From: Thermotogaceae bacterium
GTDB lineage: Bacteria; Thermotogota; Thermotogae; Thermotogales; Thermotogaceae
Direction: 5' to 3'
DNA: 6,217 nucleotides
Assembly (NCBI GenBank): GCA_027038385.1
Contig: JALVXE010000203.1
Location: 1 to 6,217 of the forward strand
A program made the position numbers and the translations under genes. Shown in pieces: positions 4,969 to 6,217 of this stretch (position 1 is the first letter of the stretch; every line of letters begins with the position of its first letter). Below the pieces are notes generated by a model that saw only the letters and a list, made by a program, of their open reading frames with translations, had not been told where the DNA came from and did no database searches.

Positions 4969-5931
4969 TTGAAGGTTCTTACCGTTACGCTCAATCCCGC
5001 ACTCGATAGGGAGATGTTCATAGATGATTTCCAGATAAACAAGCTTCACCGAATTCCTTCGCTTGATAAGAGCATCATATCTCCTGGAGGAAAAGGTGTG
5101 AACGTATCCATCGCACTTGCGAAGTTCGGAGTGCCCTCTATAGCTGTTGGATTTTTGGGAGGACACATGGGTAGGATACTCATAGAAGAGCTTAGAAAGG
5201 TGAGCAGCCACATAACGACGAATTTCGTGTTCATCAAAGATGAAACGAGGGAGAATATAGTGATAATAGACGAGAAGAATCACACGATAACCGAAATAAA
5301 TTCACCTGGCCCGAAGATAGAAGAGATAGATTTAGAGCACCTCATGAGGAGATACACGATGTCTCTTTCCAGGGTGGAAGTGGTTGTGATCTCTGGAAGT
5401 ATTCCGGAGAGTCTGACGAGCGATGTGTACGTCAAGCTTGTAAAGATAGCGAAAGATAAGGGAAAAGTGGTTTTCATGGAGACTAGAGATAAACACATAT
5501 CCGTTCTTCACAAAGAGGGTGCGATTCCAGACGTGGTGAAACCCGATTTCAGGATGGAGTACAGACTTCTCGGAAAGGATCTAAAAGAGTTGAACGACTT
5601 CATAGAACAGGGCAAGAGGCTGCTGGATTCTGGGGCTAAGCTTGTAGTTCTCTCTTATCACGTAGACAAGGACATAATAGTTACAGAAGATGGGGCTTGG
5701 ATAATAAAGCCAAAGATTGGAGTCGATATATCGCATATCCTTGGCACAGGTGATACATACATGGCAGCTATGGTCTACAGGCACTTGAGTGGTGTAGGAG
5801 ACATGCTCGACATAGGGAGGTTTGGATACCTAGCGGCTCTTGCGAAAACGAAGAAAGCTTGTAAAGAGCCACCGAGTCTGGAAGAAATAGATGGATTCTC
5901 CGACAAATATGTCCTCGAGAGGGTGATATGA
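4969..5931 (+). CDS. PfkB-family kinase, 1-phosphofructokinase type
   Basis: This 320-residue ribokinase-fold protein lies in the 1-phosphofructokinase/tagatose-6-phosphate kinase branch of PfkB. Members use ATP to phosphorylate a sugar phosphate in the cytoplasm. Diagnostic blocks are TLNPALDR (7-14), the glycine signature SPGGKGVNVSIALAKFG (38-54), GFLGGHMG (61-68), TREN (93-96), GSIPE (143-147) and the C-terminal GTGD (259-262), with Asp262 the expected catalytic base. Some motifs depart from the usual form. The usual SLGxxGA stretch before the nucleotide site reads VLSYHVDKDIIVTEDGAW, and the PNxxE region reads KPDFRMEYR. From memory, T. maritima TM0828 shows the same departures, so this is probably a Thermotogota subfamily with an unproven substrate. 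A start at ATG 4927, overlapping the DUF190 stop, is possible but would add 14 residues the family lacks. The CBS gene abuts its stop codon. No phosphotransferase genes are near, so fructose-1-phosphate as substrate is uncertain. Confidence 0.9.
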   Translation: MKVLTVTLNPALDREMFIDDFQINKLHRIPSLDKSIISPGGKGVNVSIALAKFGVPSIAVGFLGGHMGRILIEELRKVSSHITTNFVFIKDETRENIVIIDEKNHTITEINSPGPKIEEIDLEHLMRRYTMSLSRVEVVVISGSIPESLTSDVYVKLVKIAKDKGKVVFMETRDKHISVLHKEGAIPDVVKPDFRMEYRLLGKDLKELNDFIEQGKRLLDSGAKLVVLSYHVDKDIIVTEDGAWIIKPKIGVDISHILGTGDTYMAAMVYRHLSGVGDMLDIGRFGYLAALAKTKKACKEPPSLEEIDGFSDKYVLERVI

Positions 5932-6217
5932 GTGAAAGTATCCGATGTGATGATATACGATATATCCGCCGCTTTTGAGGACGAGACGGTAGAAAGGGTT
6001 GTGAACATAATGGCAGGTCATGTCATATCCGGCGTTCCCGTTGTGGATGAGGACATGAAAGTGGTCGGTTTTATCACTGAAACGGATATAATGAAAGCGT
6101 CGATACCAAGCTACTTTTTGCTCTTACAATCCGCGTCGTTCCTCCCTGACACGGATCAGTTCATGAAGAACATATCGAGGATAAAGGATCACAAAGTCGG
6201 TGAATACATGAGCAAGC
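5932..6217 (+). CDS. CBS-domain protein, 3'-truncated
   Basis: The gene begins with GTG immediately after the PfkB stop codon (no gap), eight bases after AGGG of a site reading AGGGTGAT, and remains open to the window end (95 codons visible). Residues 2-56 form one CBS motif: KVSDVMIYDISAAFEDETV, an amphipathic helix, then SGVPVVDEDMKVVGFITETDIM. Residues 57-87 form an unusually long helical-looking linker. HKVGEYMSK (87-95) looks like the start of a second CBS motif, so the full protein is probably a stand-alone CBS pair (Bateman module). CBS pairs usually bind adenine nucleotides and act as energy sensors or regulators. The tight coupling to the PfkB kinase suggests, but does not prove, a shared metabolic role. 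Any further domain lies beyond the window. Confidence 0.88.
   Translation, partial: MKVSDVMIYDISAAFEDETVERVVNIMAGHVISGVPVVDEDMKVVGFITETDIMKASIPSYFLLLQSASFLPDTDQFMKNISRIKDHKVGEYMSK

Noticed and set aside
4690..5283. 197-codon minus-strand reading frame opposite DUF190 and PfkB
   Set aside because: It is antisense to two firmly identified genes, has no ribosome site support and resembles no family. It is a by-product of codon bias.

Overview
The window is about 6.2 kb of compact bacterial DNA carrying eight protein genes, all on the + strand. Gaps are very short and no intergenic stretch exceeds about 80 bases. The proteins are rich in Lys, Glu, Arg and Ile (AGA/AGG and ATA codons are frequent) and poor in Gln. 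Strong AGGGGG-type ribosome binding sites are common, and GC is roughly mid-40s percent by eye. Together with a PfkB kinase and a DUF190 protein that resemble, from memory, the Thermotoga maritima versions, this points to a thermophilic member of the Thermotogota. The genus cannot be fixed from the sequence alone.

Left block (1-4157). The window opens inside pyrH (UMP kinase, 5' end missing). After a 51-base gap containing a possible extended -10 promoter come tldD (a zinc metallopeptidase-family protein) and two tandem paralogous genes for secreted BMP/PnrA-family solute-binding proteins. The gaps between these three are 28 and 23 bases, so they probably form one transcription unit. It ends at an almost textbook intrinsic terminator (4175-4203). 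No ABC permease or ATPase for the binding proteins and no tldE/pmbA partner for tldD lie in the window.

Right block (4206-6217). An extended -10 element starts three bases after the terminator T-run and precedes crcB/fluC (fluoride channel). The crcB stop overlaps the start of a DUF190 gene. This is followed by a PfkB-family sugar(-phosphate) kinase of the 1-phosphofructokinase type and, directly abutting it, a CBS-domain protein cut off by the window end. A second extended -10 element sits at the DUF190/pfkB junction, so the last two genes may also be transcribed separately.

The biology is mostly ordinary housekeeping and transport. The points worth a second look are the transporter-less tandem binding proteins downstream of a solitary tldD, the crcB-DUF190-PfkB-CBS association, the atypical motifs of the PfkB protein, the compact promoter/ribosome-site layout, and the predominance of GTG and TTG starts (six of seven visible starts). 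I found no convincing new defence system, mobile element, CRISPR array or RNA gene.
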